Source of the DNA: Lacisediminihabitans sp040549465
Lineage (GTDB): Bacteria > Actinomycetota > Actinomycetes > Actinomycetales > Microbacteriaceae
DNA: 64,000 nt
Reading direction: 5' to 3'
Assembly: GCF_040549465.1 (NCBI RefSeq)
Contig: NZ_JBEPTL010000006.1
Coordinates: forward strand, 1 to 64,000
Shown here: positions 34,382-43,267 of the stretch, piece by piece
How the letters are laid out: each line of letters begins with the position of its first letter
Numbering within the stretch: the first letter of the stretch is position 1
The notes under the pieces: model-generated
Seen by the model: the letters and a program-made list of their open reading frames with translations, nothing else
The model's database searches: none
Told to the model about the DNA's origin: nothing
Position numbers and translations under genes: made by a program

Positions 34382-35808
34382 ATGCGAGCGCGGGCGTGCT
34401 CCTGCCCGGTTTTGTCGGCACGACTCTGCCAGACTGGCTGGCTGCACGGCTGCGAAACGGTCTCGCGGGAGTTTGCATCTTCGGGCAGAACATCGCCTCA
34501 CGCACCCAGCTGAAGGAATTGACCGACGCCATCCGTGCCGCCAACCCGAACGCGCTCATCGCCATCGACGAAGAGGGCGGCGACGTTACCCGGCTCTACT
34601 ACGAGACCGGCTCGCCGTACCCGGGCAATGCCATCCTCGGTCGAATCGACGATGCCGAGTACACCGAGTTCGTGGCGAGGACCGTCGGATGGGAGCTGCG
34701 GCTTGCCGGCTGCAACCTCGACTTCGCGCCCGATGTCGACGTCAACTCGAATACCGACAATACGGTGATCGGCGTCCGCAGCTTCGGTGCAGATCCCGCC
34801 GCGGTGGCCAGGCACAGCGCAGCGTGGATCCGCGGGATCGAGTCGACAGGCACAGCCGCCAGTGCCAAGCACTTTCCGGGCCACGGCGACACCGCGCAGG
34901 ACTCCCATCTCGCGCTTCCCGTCGTCGATCTCTCGCTCGAACAACTGCGGGAGCGCGAACTGGTGCCCTTCGTCGCGGCGATCGCCGCCGGAACCCGTAC
35001 CATCATGACCTCGCATATCCTGCTGCCGCAGGTGGATTCGGAGAACCCCGCCACCTTCTCGAAGAAGATCCTCGGCGAGATCCTGCGCAGAGAGCTCGGC
35101 TTCGACGGGGTGATTGTGACCGATGCACTCGACATGGCCGGTGCGAGCGGCGTAATCGGCATCCCTCAGGCGGCGGTGCGCGCTGTCGCGGCGGGGTGCG
35201 ATTTGCTCTGCATCGGCACAGAGAACACCGACGAGCAGCTAGGCCAGATCGAGGCGGCGATCGACCAGGCGGTGCGTGACCGCGTTATCGATCCTGAGAG
35301 GCTCGCCGAGGCTGCTGCGAGGAACGTCAAACTCGCCCGGGAACTGGCACGCGAAGCCGGGAGCATTCCGATACCGGAATATATAACCACGGTCGACGAG
35401 CCCGAGCTCGATGTCGCCCGCACGGCGGCGTCTTTCGACGTGCGTCCTGGACTTCGGGTGCAGACCACTCGACTGCTGGTGACCCTCGAGACCTCGGCGA
35501 ATCTCGCCATCGGCCAATCCCCGTGGGGTCCGCCCGGTGACGGCATCACGCGGATGGTCGAGGGTGCGAGGCTCCAGGTTCCGGACGGTGTTCAACCGGT
35601 GTTGCTCGGGCGGGCCAACCACCGGCACGCCTGGATCCGCGAGCTCATCGACGGCGTGCGCGCGCAGCATCCGTCTACCATCGTCGTGGACCTCGGCTGG
35701 CCGGGCGACGATCGCGCCTACGCCGACGTGGCGACCTTCGGAGCCTCGCGTCACACCGGTGCGGCATTGCTCGAATGGCTCGACCGAGAGAGTGTGGCGG
35801 TGCGGTGA
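34378..35808 (+). CDS. Glycoside hydrolase family 3 protein (NagZ-like beta-N-acetylhexosaminidase)
   Basis: A 476-residue protein with the GH3 TIM barrel: LIAIDEEGGDVTRL, then the AKHFPGHGDT motif whose His acts as general acid/base in NagZ-type enzymes. The predicted nucleophile Asp is in VIVTDALDM (about residue 249). About 150 residues of second domain follow. It would release GlcNAc from cell-wall fragments, which fits the downstream nagB, murQ and nagA. No signal peptide, so cytoplasmic. Its TGA overlaps the GTG of a ruined ROK kinase gene. Confidence 0.85.
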   Translation: MNASAGVLLPGFVGTTLPDWLAARLRNGLAGVCIFGQNIASRTQLKELTDAIRAANPNALIAIDEEGGDVTRLYYETGSPYPGNAILGRIDDAEYTEFVARTVGWELRLAGCNLDFAPDVDVNSNTDNTVIGVRSFGADPAAVARHSAAWIRGIESTGTAASAKHFPGHGDTAQDSHLALPVVDLSLEQLRERELVPFVAAIAAGTRTIMTSHILLPQVDSENPATFSKKILGEILRRELGFDGVIVTDALDMAGASGVIGIPQAAVRAVAAGCDLLCIGTENTDEQLGQIEAAIDQAVRDRVIDPERLAEAAARNVKLARELAREAGSIPIPEYITTVDEPELDVARTAASFDVRPGLRVQTTRLLVTLETSANLAIGQSPWGPPGDGITRMVEGARLQVPDGVQPVLLGRANHRHAWIRELIDGVRAQHPSTIVVDLGWPGDDRAYADVATFGASRHTGAALLEWLDRESVAVR

Positions 35809-36038
35809 GGATCGGCCTGGATATCGGCGGTATCAGCGGGGCGGAGACCACCGATTTCGTATCTGTGGGTGTCTACGGGCGGGTGGAGAACGCTGTGAGC
35901 GTCCGCGGTGCGCGTGCTCATACTCACCGTGGATGTCGATACCGTTGTCATCGGAGGGGGCATCAGCTCTCTCGGAGAACCACTGCTGAGCGGTGCGCGC
36001 GCCGCGCTCGAGGGCTGGGCGCCGCCCTCGTCGGTTAA
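35805..36038 (+). pseudogene. Internally deleted ROK-family sugar kinase
   Basis: Two ends of one ROK kinase survive with the middle gone. GTG 35805 starts MRIGLDIGGI, the ATP-binding phosphate-1 motif. After about 90 bases of non-matching sequence, another frame (from about 35910) gives VLILTVDVDTVVIGGGISSLGEPLLSG, the characteristic C-terminal end of ROK proteins. The two are out of frame and roughly 200 codons, including the catalytic Asp and zinc site, are missing. Position between the GH3 gene and nagB implies an N-acetylglucosamine kinase. Confidence 0.8.
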
Positions 36039-36064
36039 ACAGCAACAACTTCAGGAGCGCTCTA

Positions 36065-36832
36065 GTGGCAGAAATCGTGATCCTTGACAGGGCAGCGGCA
36101 GGGGAACTCGCGGCCGACACCATCCTCGCGCTGGTGGCGAAGAAGCCAGATGCCGTCCTCGGCTTCGCGACGGGATCGACCCCCCTCGTGGCCTACCAGG
36201 CGCTCGCGGCCCGCGGCGCCGATCTCGTCGGTGTGCGCGGTTTCGCCCTCGACGAGTACGTCGGCCTGCCTGCCGGACACCCCGAGAGCTATCGCGCCGT
36301 CATCACCCGTGAGGTGGTCGAGCCTCTCGGTCTCAATCCCGCTCTCGTGCGTGTGCCGGGCGATCGCGGCCCCATCGAGACCGCGGGTGAGGACTACGAG
36401 CGCTCGATCCGTGAGGCGGGTGGCGTTGACCTGCAGATCCTCGGGATCGGCACCGATGGCCACATCGGCTTCAACGAGCCTGGCTCGTCGTTCGAATCGA
36501 TCACCAGGGTGAAGACGCTCACCAAGCAAACCCGGGAAGACAACGCGCGCTTCTTCTCCTCGGTGGACGAGGTGCCGGTCAACTGCATCACCCAGGGTCT
36601 CGGAACCATTCGCCGGGCCAAACATCTCCTGCTGCTGGCCTTCGGTGAGGCCAAGGCGGAGGCGATCGCTGCGGCGATCGAGGGTCCGGTCACGGCCAGT
36701 TCGCCCGGCTCGGCCATCCAGCTGCACCCGCACGTGACCGTGCTCGTGGACGAGGCTGCGGCATCCCGTCTCTCGAACGTGGACTACTACCGCTACGCCT
36801 GGGCGAACAAGCCGGCGTGGGAGTCGCTCTAG
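36065..36832 (+). CDS. nagB: Glucosamine-6-phosphate deaminase
   Basis: Converts glucosamine-6-phosphate to fructose-6-phosphate and ammonia. The 255-residue protein has VLGFATGSTPL (phosphate loop), GFALDEYVGL with the catalytic Asp, and GIGTDGHIGFNEPGSS with the catalytic His. The open frame extends 24 codons upstream through ROK remnant sequence; GTG 36065, with CAGGAG nine bases ahead, matches the family N-terminus (VAEIVILD). Confidence 0.95.
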   Translation: MAEIVILDRAAAGELAADTILALVAKKPDAVLGFATGSTPLVAYQALAARGADLVGVRGFALDEYVGLPAGHPESYRAVITREVVEPLGLNPALVRVPGDRGPIETAGEDYERSIREAGGVDLQILGIGTDGHIGFNEPGSSFESITRVKTLTKQTREDNARFFSSVDEVPVNCITQGLGTIRRAKHLLLLAFGEAKAEAIAAAIEGPVTASSPGSAIQLHPHVTVLVDEAAASRLSNVDYYRYAWANKPAWESL

Positions 36833-36872
36833 CGACACCGTTGCCTTCTTGATCCCCGGAGGCTCTCTGCAC

Positions 36873-36961
36873 GTTTCTCCGGAGGTGTGACGCGGTGATG
36901 GCAGAGGCGGCGCGGATGTCTGCGGATCTGGGCTGCGCGATCGCGAAAGCTCCGGAGAAAC
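36873..36961. repeat. Inverted-repeat element, copy B (GTTTCTCCGGAG arms)
   Basis: GTTTCTCCGGAGG (36873-36885) and CTCCGGAGAAAC (36950-36961) flank about 64 bases. The arms equal those of the element at 14414. In reverse complement the core also aligns (GATCCGCAGACATCCGCGCC against GATCTGCGGGGTCATCCCGG). It sits between nagB and murQ. Confidence 0.75.
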
Positions 36962-37056
36962 CCGATTGGTTGGGCCGCAACCTGGTCGGATGTGCACCCC
37001 GCACGCATCGGAACAGGCAGACAATTGAACGGCGCGAACTATCGAGTGAGGAAGAC

Positions 37057-37998
37057 ATGAACGAGTCGATTCCGGCCAACGAAGGCAGCGCGAGGTCGGC
37101 GGCCCTCCCGCTCACCGAACGGCGAAATGCGGCGTCTGCTGCGATGGACGACATGTCCGCTCTCGACTTGCTCGTGCTGCTCAACCAGGAGGACCAGCTC
37201 GCGGTCGCCTCGGTGACCGCCGTTCTCCCACAGCTGGCGATTCTGGTGGAATCGGCAGCTGACCGGGTGCGCTCAGGCGGCACCGTGCACTACTTCGGTG
37301 CAGGCACCTCTGGCCGCCTCGCGGTACTGGATGCGGCCGAACTCATCCCCACCTTTGCCGTGAGCCCGACCCTCGTGCAGGCGCATATCGCCGGCGGGGA
37401 GCGAGCGATCGCGCACGCGGTCGAGCGGTCGGAAGATTCTGATGCCGATGGAATTCGTGACGCGCGAGACCTCGGGTTACACGACGTCGCGATCGGACTG
37501 ACGGCATCTGGTACCACACCGTACGTGTGGGGTGCGCTGCGGACCGCGCGCGCTAACGGAGCACTCACCGCGTTGGTGACCAGCAATGGCGATTCGCCGC
37601 TCACCGCGCTTGCCGATATTTTCCTCGCACCGTTGACCGGCGCTGAGGTGCTCACCGGATCCACCCGTCTCAAAGCCGGCACGGCAGAAAAGGTGATTCT
37701 CAACGGATTCTCGACCGCCCTCATGGTTGCCCTCGGTAGGACCTACTCGAACCTCATGGTGTCGATGATCGCCACGAACGCCAAATTGGAGCAGCGAACG
37801 CTTCGCATTCTCGGTGAGATCGGCCAGGGCAGTGACCAGGAGAACTCCGCGCTTCTCCAGGCAGCAGAGGGCGACCTCAAACTGGCCGTGGTGAGCATGC
37901 TCTCCGGCGGCACTATGGATGCCTCGAGAGAGGCACTCGTCAGCGCGGGAGGTTCGGTGCGCGAGGCAGTGAAACTGCTGGGCTCCTCCGGCGCCTGA
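37057..37998 (+). CDS. murQ: N-acetylmuramic acid 6-phosphate etherase
   Basis: Cleaves the lactyl ether of MurNAc-6-phosphate to give GlcNAc-6-phosphate, completing peptidoglycan sugar recycling. A 313-residue SIS-domain protein with YFGAGTSGRLAVLDAAELIPTF and GLTASGTTPYVWGAL, and a C-terminal segment with the catalytic-site pattern. ATG 37057 has GAGGAAGAC ahead. The longer frame starts inside the inverted-repeat element. Its stop directly abuts the convergent nagA stop with no space for a terminator. Confidence 0.93.
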   Translation: MNESIPANEGSARSAALPLTERRNAASAAMDDMSALDLLVLLNQEDQLAVASVTAVLPQLAILVESAADRVRSGGTVHYFGAGTSGRLAVLDAAELIPTFAVSPTLVQAHIAGGERAIAHAVERSEDSDADGIRDARDLGLHDVAIGLTASGTTPYVWGALRTARANGALTALVTSNGDSPLTALADIFLAPLTGAEVLTGSTRLKAGTAEKVILNGFSTALMVALGRTYSNLMVSMIATNAKLEQRTLRILGEIGQGSDQENSALLQAAEGDLKLAVVSMLSGGTMDASREALVSAGGSVREAVKLLGSSGA

Positions 37999-39147
37999 TC
38001 AGGAACCAGGACAGCTGAGCCGGAGTCCGTTAGCCCAGACCTGCTGCACCTGCCACTCGTGGTCCAGCCAGACCGCGTCTGCGACGTAGCCGGGGGCGAG
38101 GTAGCCGTGGCGGTGCTCAAGGCCGAGCGCGCGTGCCGGCGTCACCGTGAGAGCGGCGACAGCGTCGATCGGGCTGATGTGGGAGAGTTCGATCGCGCAG
38201 CGCAGTGCGACATCCTGGGTGAGGGTCGAACCGGCGATGGTCGAGGTGCCGGAGAGCAGCGCGAGGCCGTCTTGCACCGTCACGTTGAGCGAGCCGAGGC
38301 GGTAATCGCCGTCGCTCGCCCCGGCCGCCGCCATCGCGTCGGTGATGAGCGCGATACGACCGGGAGCGGCGTGGAAGGCCATCGCCGCGACATCCGGATG
38401 CACGTGCTCGCCGTCGAGGATCAACTCGATGGTCACGCGGTCGTCTTCGAACGCGGCGACAACAGGCCCCGGCGCGCGGTGATGGATGCCCGGCATCGCG
38501 TTGAACGCATGGGTGAGCAGCCGTGCGCCACGATCGAAAGCCTGCTGCGCGAGTTCGAAAGGCATCTCGGAGTGACCGATGGCGACGGTCACCTCGTTCT
38601 CTACCAGTACGTCGATGGCTTCGAGAGCGCCGGGCAACTCCGGCGCAATGGTCAGCTGGCGCAGTGTGCCTCTGGCGGCGCCGATCAGCTCCTCGACGGC
38701 GAAAGGTGTCGGCTCCATCAGGAAGTCGGGGTTGTGGGCGCCACGACGGCCGGGGGCGAGGAACGGCCCTTCGAGGTGGCTGCCGAGCACCAGAGGATCG
38801 ACGGCGGCGAGGTCCGCGATCACCGAGAGGCATTCACGCAGCTGGGCGACAGGGTTGGCCACGAGGCTGAGCAGTGTACGGGTGGTTCCGTGGGCGCGGT
38901 GGGTGGCGAGCGCGCCGGCGATCTCCTCCGGTCCGTCGTCGTAGGAGTGCGATCCGCCGCCGTGGGTGTGCAGGTCCATGAAGCCCGGTACCAGCCATCG
39001 GCCGCCGACATCGATGCGCTCGGTCGCCTCCGGCAGCTCGCGCCCCGATCCGGCCGCGGTGATGGTGTCGCCATCCACGAGCATCCAGAACTCGTCGATT
39101 TCGCCGTGCCCGTCGAGCTTGCGGGCGCCATAGAAGAGCGTGGTCAT
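37999..39147 (-). CDS. nagA: N-acetylglucosamine-6-phosphate deacetylase
   Basis: Deacetylates GlcNAc-6-phosphate to glucosamine-6-phosphate for NagB. A 382-residue amidohydrolase: FMDLHTHGGGS, HLEGPFL with the metal-binding Glu, GHSEMP, THAFNAMPGIHHRAPG, and the catalytic Asp in ITDAMAAAG. The ATG overlaps the upstream DUF2568 stop by four bases, placing it in the purU-DUF2568-nagA transcript, opposite in direction to nagB and murQ. Confidence 0.94.
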   Translation of the reverse strand: MTTLFYGARKLDGHGEIDEFWMLVDGDTITAAGSGRELPEATERIDVGGRWLVPGFMDLHTHGGGSHSYDDGPEEIAGALATHRAHGTTRTLLSLVANPVAQLRECLSVIADLAAVDPLVLGSHLEGPFLAPGRRGAHNPDFLMEPTPFAVEELIGAARGTLRQLTIAPELPGALEAIDVLVENEVTVAIGHSEMPFELAQQAFDRGARLLTHAFNAMPGIHHRAPGPVVAAFEDDRVTIELILDGEHVHPDVAAMAFHAAPGRIALITDAMAAAGASDGDYRLGSLNVTVQDGLALLSGTSTIAGSTLTQDVALRCAIELSHISPIDAVAALTVTPARALGLEHRHGYLAPGYVADAVWLDHEWQVQQVWANGLRLSCPGS

Positions 39148-39497
39148 TTCTCAGCCGTTTCTCGTGTGAATTCTGTTCGTCCGTTGATGACACCGCTCGC
39201 AGCGGCGAGGATGCCGAAAATCGCGCCGACAATCGGGTACCCGAGCATGAACCAGGCCGCAGTCGCCGCCCCCATGATCAGGATCTCCACGGCCGCGCGC
39301 CCCACCGGATCAAGCGGCAGAACGGCTTTCAGCGACCGGAACAACCCCCAGACGACAGCCGCGAAGAGGGGCGTGCCGATCATGAACAGCACACCCGGCC
39401 AGGGGAATGGCCAGGCGAGGTAGCCCCACAAACCGAGCGAAAACAGGGCGAAGAGCTCCAGCAGAAAGCGGAGAACATCGTTGGGTCGGATCTTCAT
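39144..39497 (-). CDS. YrdB/DUF2568 family membrane protein
   Basis: A 117-residue protein with four hydrophobic helices and the family pattern RFLLELFALFSLGLWGY and GTPLFAAVVWGLF. Function unknown. It overlaps purU by four bases on one side and nagA by four on the other, so all three are translationally linked. Confidence 0.78.
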   Translation of the reverse strand: MKIRPNDVLRFLLELFALFSLGLWGYLAWPFPWPGVLFMIGTPLFAAVVWGLFRSLKAVLPLDPVGRAAVEILIMGAATAAWFMLGYPIVGAIFGILAAASGVINGRTEFTRETAEK

Positions 39498-40354
39498 TTG
39501 AAGATGATCGTGCGTGCGCCGTCACGCAGCACCCTGTTTTCAGCGAACCAGGTGACCGCCTGGGTGAGGGTGCGGGACTCCTCATCCTGGCCGATCGACA
39601 TCAGTTCGGCTGGCGTGCGGGAGTGGTCGACGCGCACGACGTTCTGCTCGATTATCGGGCCCTCGTCGAGGTCGCTGGTCACGAAGTGCGCGGTCGCACC
39701 GATCAGTTTTACGCCGCGGGCGTGCGCCTGGCGATACGGATTCGCGCCCTTGAAACCGGGGAGAAAGGAGTGATGGATGTTGATGATCCGGCCCGCCAGC
39801 CGGTCGCAGAGGGCGGGGGAGAGAATCTGCATGTACCGCGCGAGCACCACCAGTTCGATGTCGTACTGCTCGACGGCATCCGCGATCCGGTCCTCGAAGG
39901 CGAGCTTCTGACCCTCGGAAATCACGGTGTGCGACTCGAACGGCACGCCGTAGAACTCGGCCAGGTCGCCGAGGTCGGGGTGGTTGCTCAGTACGAGCGG
40001 GAGTTCCACCGCCAGCTGGCCCGCCCGCTCGCGGAACAGCAGGTCGTTGAGGCAGTGGGCGGCTTTCGACACCAGCACCAGAGTGCGGAGTGGGCGGCCG
40101 ACGACATCCAGTTTCCAGGTCATGTCGTAGCGCTCGGTCACCGGGGCGATGGCCCGCTCGAAGGTGGCACGATCGGCGGCTGATTCCACCTGCAGGCGCA
40201 TGAAGAAGGTGCCGGTATCGTCGCTGGAGAACTGCTGCGACTCGGTGATGTTGCCGCCGGCCGTCACGATCGCGCCGCTGATGGCGTGGACGATGCCCGA
40301 CCGGTCAGCGCAGACGATGGTCAGCACCCAGTGGGTGGAATCCGGCGAAGTCAC
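39494..40354 (-). CDS. purU: Formyltetrahydrofolate deformylase
   Basis: Releases formate from 10-formyl-THF, balancing the folate pool and supplying formate. A 286-residue protein: N-terminal ACT domain (VLTIVCADRSGIVHAISGAI), then a formyltransferase-like domain with the catalytic Asn/His in NIHHSFLPGFKGANPY and the Asp in SDLDEGPIIEQ. GTG 40354 has TAGCCT exactly six bases upstream, so the transcript is probably leaderless. Confidence 0.94.
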   Translation of the reverse strand: MTSPDSTHWVLTIVCADRSGIVHAISGAIVTAGGNITESQQFSSDDTGTFFMRLQVESAADRATFERAIAPVTERYDMTWKLDVVGRPLRTLVLVSKAAHCLNDLLFRERAGQLAVELPLVLSNHPDLGDLAEFYGVPFESHTVISEGQKLAFEDRIADAVEQYDIELVVLARYMQILSPALCDRLAGRIINIHHSFLPGFKGANPYRQAHARGVKLIGATAHFVTSDLDEGPIIEQNVVRVDHSRTPAELMSIGQDEESRTLTQAVTWFAENRVLRDGARTIIFK

Positions 40355-40360
40355 GAACCT

Positions 40361-40366
40361 AGGCTA
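40361..40366 (-). promoter_or_regulatory. -10 box TAGCCT, leaderless start of purU
   Basis: On the minus strand TAGCCT, AGGTTC, then GTG 40354. Confidence 0.5.
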
Positions 40367-40468
40367 TTGCCTTTGCGCACCGGTATTCTGGAGGTGATGC
40401 CGCAGTAACCGCGGTGTCCCGCGGACGGCGATGCGATCCACACCCTCCCTGAACGGATTTTCGGCCCC

Positions 40469-41722
40469 ATGGGCACTCCGGCTACTTCCACACGTTTTCC
40501 CTACCTCGCGCTCATCACCCTCGCCGCCTCGGTTTTTCTGAGCGTCACGATCGAGATGCTGCCGACAGGTCTCCTGCCAGAGATGAGCGACGAGCTCGGC
40601 GTCAGCGAGTCGCAGGTCGGTCTCACCGTCTCGGTCTTCGCGTTCACCGTCGTACTCACGAGTACCTGGCTCACCGCCCTGACGATGCGGATACCACGGC
40701 ACACGCTCGTGGTGGTGGTGCTGCTCATCTTCGTGGCGAGCTCGGTCGCCACGGCGTTCGCGCCCAACTACGCCGTGCTCGTCGGCTCTCGTATTCTCGG
40801 CGGTCTCGCTCACGGTGTCTTCTGGTCAGTGGTCGGCGCCTATGCGGCCTACATCGTCCCGAAGGAGCAGCTCGGCCGCGCCGTCGCGATCACACTCGGC
40901 GGCGGTTCGCTCGCTTTCGTTCTCGGTGTGCCGCTCGGAACCGCCCTCGGCCACGCCGTCGGCTGGCGCCTGAGTTTCGGCACCCTTGCTGTACTCACCC
41001 TCGTCGGAGCCGGTTTCATCTATCGCTTCCTTCCCCGGGTTGACCATCTGGCCAAGGGCACTGTCGTCGGCACTCCGACGGGCAGCATCACCGTGCTCAC
41101 CGAAGAACTGACGTCCAGTCATGCCCCGCGCCGCGACCACTCGGTCACCGCCGTCGTGTTCGTCTGCATCATCACCGCGATCACCATGATCGGGCAGTAC
41201 ACCTTCTACACCTACATCGCGCCGTTCCTGGTGCGAGCCGTCGGTCTCGACGAGGCGGCGGTTAGCCCCGCCCTCTTCGCGTATGGTGCGGCGGGTGCCG
41301 TCTCACTCGTACTCGTCGGCCTCTACCTCGGACGCCGCCCCCGCCTCGGGCTGATGATCTCCCTCGTCGTGCTGCTCGCCACCGCCCTCTCCCTCGGTTT
41401 CCTGCCCGCCGTGATCCCGCTGGCTCTCGTCTCGTTCTTCCTCTGGGGATTCGCGATGGGCCTGCTGCCACCGCTGCTGCAGACGAGGATGCTGCACGCG
41501 GCACCCGCACGCATCCGCGACACCGCGAGCGCGTTCTATACGACAGCGTTCAACATCGGCATCGGCGGCGGCGCGCTCGTCGGAGCGATCGTGCTCGACA
41601 ATCTCGGGCTCTCATCGCTGCCCTTCGTCTTCGCCGGCATCCTCGTCGTCTCCATCGCGCTCGTGATCGTCTCGGATGCCCTGCTCCGCCAGCATCCGGC
41701 GGGTCGGGTGGTCAAGCACTAA
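40469..41722 (+). CDS. MFS transporter, AraJ/YdhP-like efflux family
   Basis: A 417-residue protein with 12 hydrophobic segments. The start of the fold (TIEMLPTGLLPEMSDELGVSESQVG) and GRILGG-like and GVPLGTALGHAVGWRLSF motifs match the drug:proton antiporter-1 branch (AraJ/YdhP/Cmx). Substrate not predictable. No clear ribosome site precedes the ATG, and the region 40,367-40,468 has no other recognisable element. Confidence 0.85.
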   Translation: MGTPATSTRFPYLALITLAASVFLSVTIEMLPTGLLPEMSDELGVSESQVGLTVSVFAFTVVLTSTWLTALTMRIPRHTLVVVVLLIFVASSVATAFAPNYAVLVGSRILGGLAHGVFWSVVGAYAAYIVPKEQLGRAVAITLGGGSLAFVLGVPLGTALGHAVGWRLSFGTLAVLTLVGAGFIYRFLPRVDHLAKGTVVGTPTGSITVLTEELTSSHAPRRDHSVTAVVFVCIITAITMIGQYTFYTYIAPFLVRAVGLDEAAVSPALFAYGAAGAVSLVLVGLYLGRRPRLGLMISLVVLLATALSLGFLPAVIPLALVSFFLWGFAMGLLPPLLQTRMLHAAPARIRDTASAFYTTAFNIGIGGGALVGAIVLDNLGLSSLPFVFAGILVVSIALVIVSDALLRQHPAGRVVKH

Positions 41723-41861
41723 CGGTCGCTGCGACTCGAGACTCATCGACTCGCGGCCTGTTGTGCTTAACCGGCGCGGGGAACCACCACACGACGCAAC
41801 TCGACGGGAAATGGCGAGCCGGCGAATGGCGCGCAGAAGGCTCATCCGGTTAGACTTGACC

Positions 41862-41931
41862 AGTCGCAACTGGCGTTGAGATGGGCAACCATCGGGGAGT
41901 GACTGACATCGAGTGGGCCGTTCGCCTGGGC
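41862..41931 (+). ncRNA. ZTP (pfl) riboswitch upstream of glyA-folD
   Basis: Same architecture as the purH copy. ACTGGCGTTGAGATGGGC and AACCATCGGGGAG form an uninterrupted stretch identical in the two elements, and the 3' GGCCGTTCGCCTGGGC is also identical. A TAGACT -10 (41851-41856) precedes it. The small hairpin CGGATA/TATCCG (41936-41956) before the AAGGAG site of glyA is the likely expression platform. It would raise one-carbon unit supply when ZTP accumulates. Confidence 0.88.
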
Positions 41932-41977
41932 CCACCGGATACCTTTGTTCTATCCGTCGAGTGTCAAGGAGTCGCCA

Positions 41978-43264
41978 GTGTCTGCCACCTTCAATTCCCC
42001 CCTTGCCGAGGTCGATCCCGAGATCGCCCACGTGCTCGAGCAGGAGCTCGATCGCCAGCGCGGCACCCTCGAGATGATCGCCAGCGAGAACTTCGTTCCC
42101 CGCGCCGTGCTCGAAGCTCAGGGCTCGGTGCTCACCAACAAATACGCGGAGGGTTATCCCGGCCGTCGCTACTACGGCGGCTGCGAGTTCGTCGACATCG
42201 CAGAGTCGCTGGCCATCTCCCGCGCGAAGAGCCTCTTCGGTGCGGCCTACGCCAACGTCCAGCCGCACTCCGGTGCCTCGGCGAACGCCGCGGTCCTCGC
42301 CGCGATCGCGGAGCCGGGTGACAAGATTCTCGGCCTGGAGCTCGCCCACGGTGGGCACCTCACCCACGGCATGAAGCTCAACTTCTCCGGAAAGCTGTAC
42401 GACGCGCACGCCTACGGTGTCGATCCGCAGTCCTTCCTGGTGGACATGGATGTGGTGCGTGAGAAGGCGCTCGAGGTGCGCCCGCAGGTGCTCATCGCCG
42501 GCTGGTCGGCGTACCCCCGCCAGCTCGACTTCGAGGCGTTCCGGGCGATCGCCGACGAGGTCGGAGCCAAGCTCTGGGTGGATATGGCGCACTTCGCCGG
42601 ACTCGTCGCCGCAGGCCTGCACCCGAGCCCCGTTCCGCACGCCCATGTCACGTCGTCGACAGTGCACAAGACGATCGGCGGCCCACGCTCCGGCTTCATC
42701 CTCACCAACGACCTCGACCTGCAGAAGAGGCTCAACTCGAACGTCTTCCCCGGCCAGCAGGGCGGACCGCTCATGCACGTGATCGCGGCCAAGGCGACGG
42801 CCTTCAAGCTCGCGGCGGAGCCGGAGTTCGCTGACCGCCAGGAGCGCACCATTCGCGGTGCCAGGATCCTCGCCGAGCGCCTCACGGCCCCTGACGCGAA
42901 GGAAGCCGGCATTGACGTACTCACCGGCGGCACCGATGTGCACCTGGTGCTCGTCGACCTCCGCAACGCTGCGATCCACGGCCAGCAGGCCGAGGATGTG
43001 CTGCACGAGGCGGGTATCACCGTGAACCGCAACGCTGTGCCGTTCGATCCGCGCCCGCCGATGACGCCATCCGGTGTGCGCATTGGCACCCCGGCGCTCG
43101 CGACCCGCGGTTTCGGCGACGAGGAGTTCACCGAGGTGGCCGACATCATCGCGACGGCACTCAAGCCGGCACCGGATGTCGCGGCCCTCCGTGCGCGCGT
43201 ACTCAAGCTCACCGACGGCTACCCGCTCTACCCGGGTCTCACCAGCCCCGGAACCTGGGCCTGA
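41978..43264 (+). CDS. glyA: Serine hydroxymethyltransferase
   Basis: PLP enzyme making glycine and 5,10-methylene-THF from serine. A 428-residue protein: MIASENFVPRAVLEAQGSVL, YAEGYPGRRYYGGCE, DMAHFAGLVAAG, and the PLP lysine in TSSTVHKTIGGPRSG. The frame is open 11 codons further up, but AAGGAGTCGCCA precedes GTG 41978, and the family starts here. folD follows after three bases, making a one-carbon operon under the ZTP riboswitch. Confidence 0.95.
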   Translation: MSATFNSPLAEVDPEIAHVLEQELDRQRGTLEMIASENFVPRAVLEAQGSVLTNKYAEGYPGRRYYGGCEFVDIAESLAISRAKSLFGAAYANVQPHSGASANAAVLAAIAEPGDKILGLELAHGGHLTHGMKLNFSGKLYDAHAYGVDPQSFLVDMDVVREKALEVRPQVLIAGWSAYPRQLDFEAFRAIADEVGAKLWVDMAHFAGLVAAGLHPSPVPHAHVTSSTVHKTIGGPRSGFILTNDLDLQKRLNSNVFPGQQGGPLMHVIAAKATAFKLAAEPEFADRQERTIRGARILAERLTAPDAKEAGIDVLTGGTDVHLVLVDLRNAAIHGQQAEDVLHEAGITVNRNAVPFDPRPPMTPSGVRIGTPALATRGFGDEEFTEVADIIATALKPAPDVAALRARVLKLTDGYPLYPGLTSPGTWA

Positions 43265-43267
43265 CCG

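Noticed and set aside
40367..40468. Possible structured RNA in the purU-MFS spacer
   Set aside because: Only a short GC-rich CCGCGG inverted repeat; it does not fit tRNA or any riboswitch I know.
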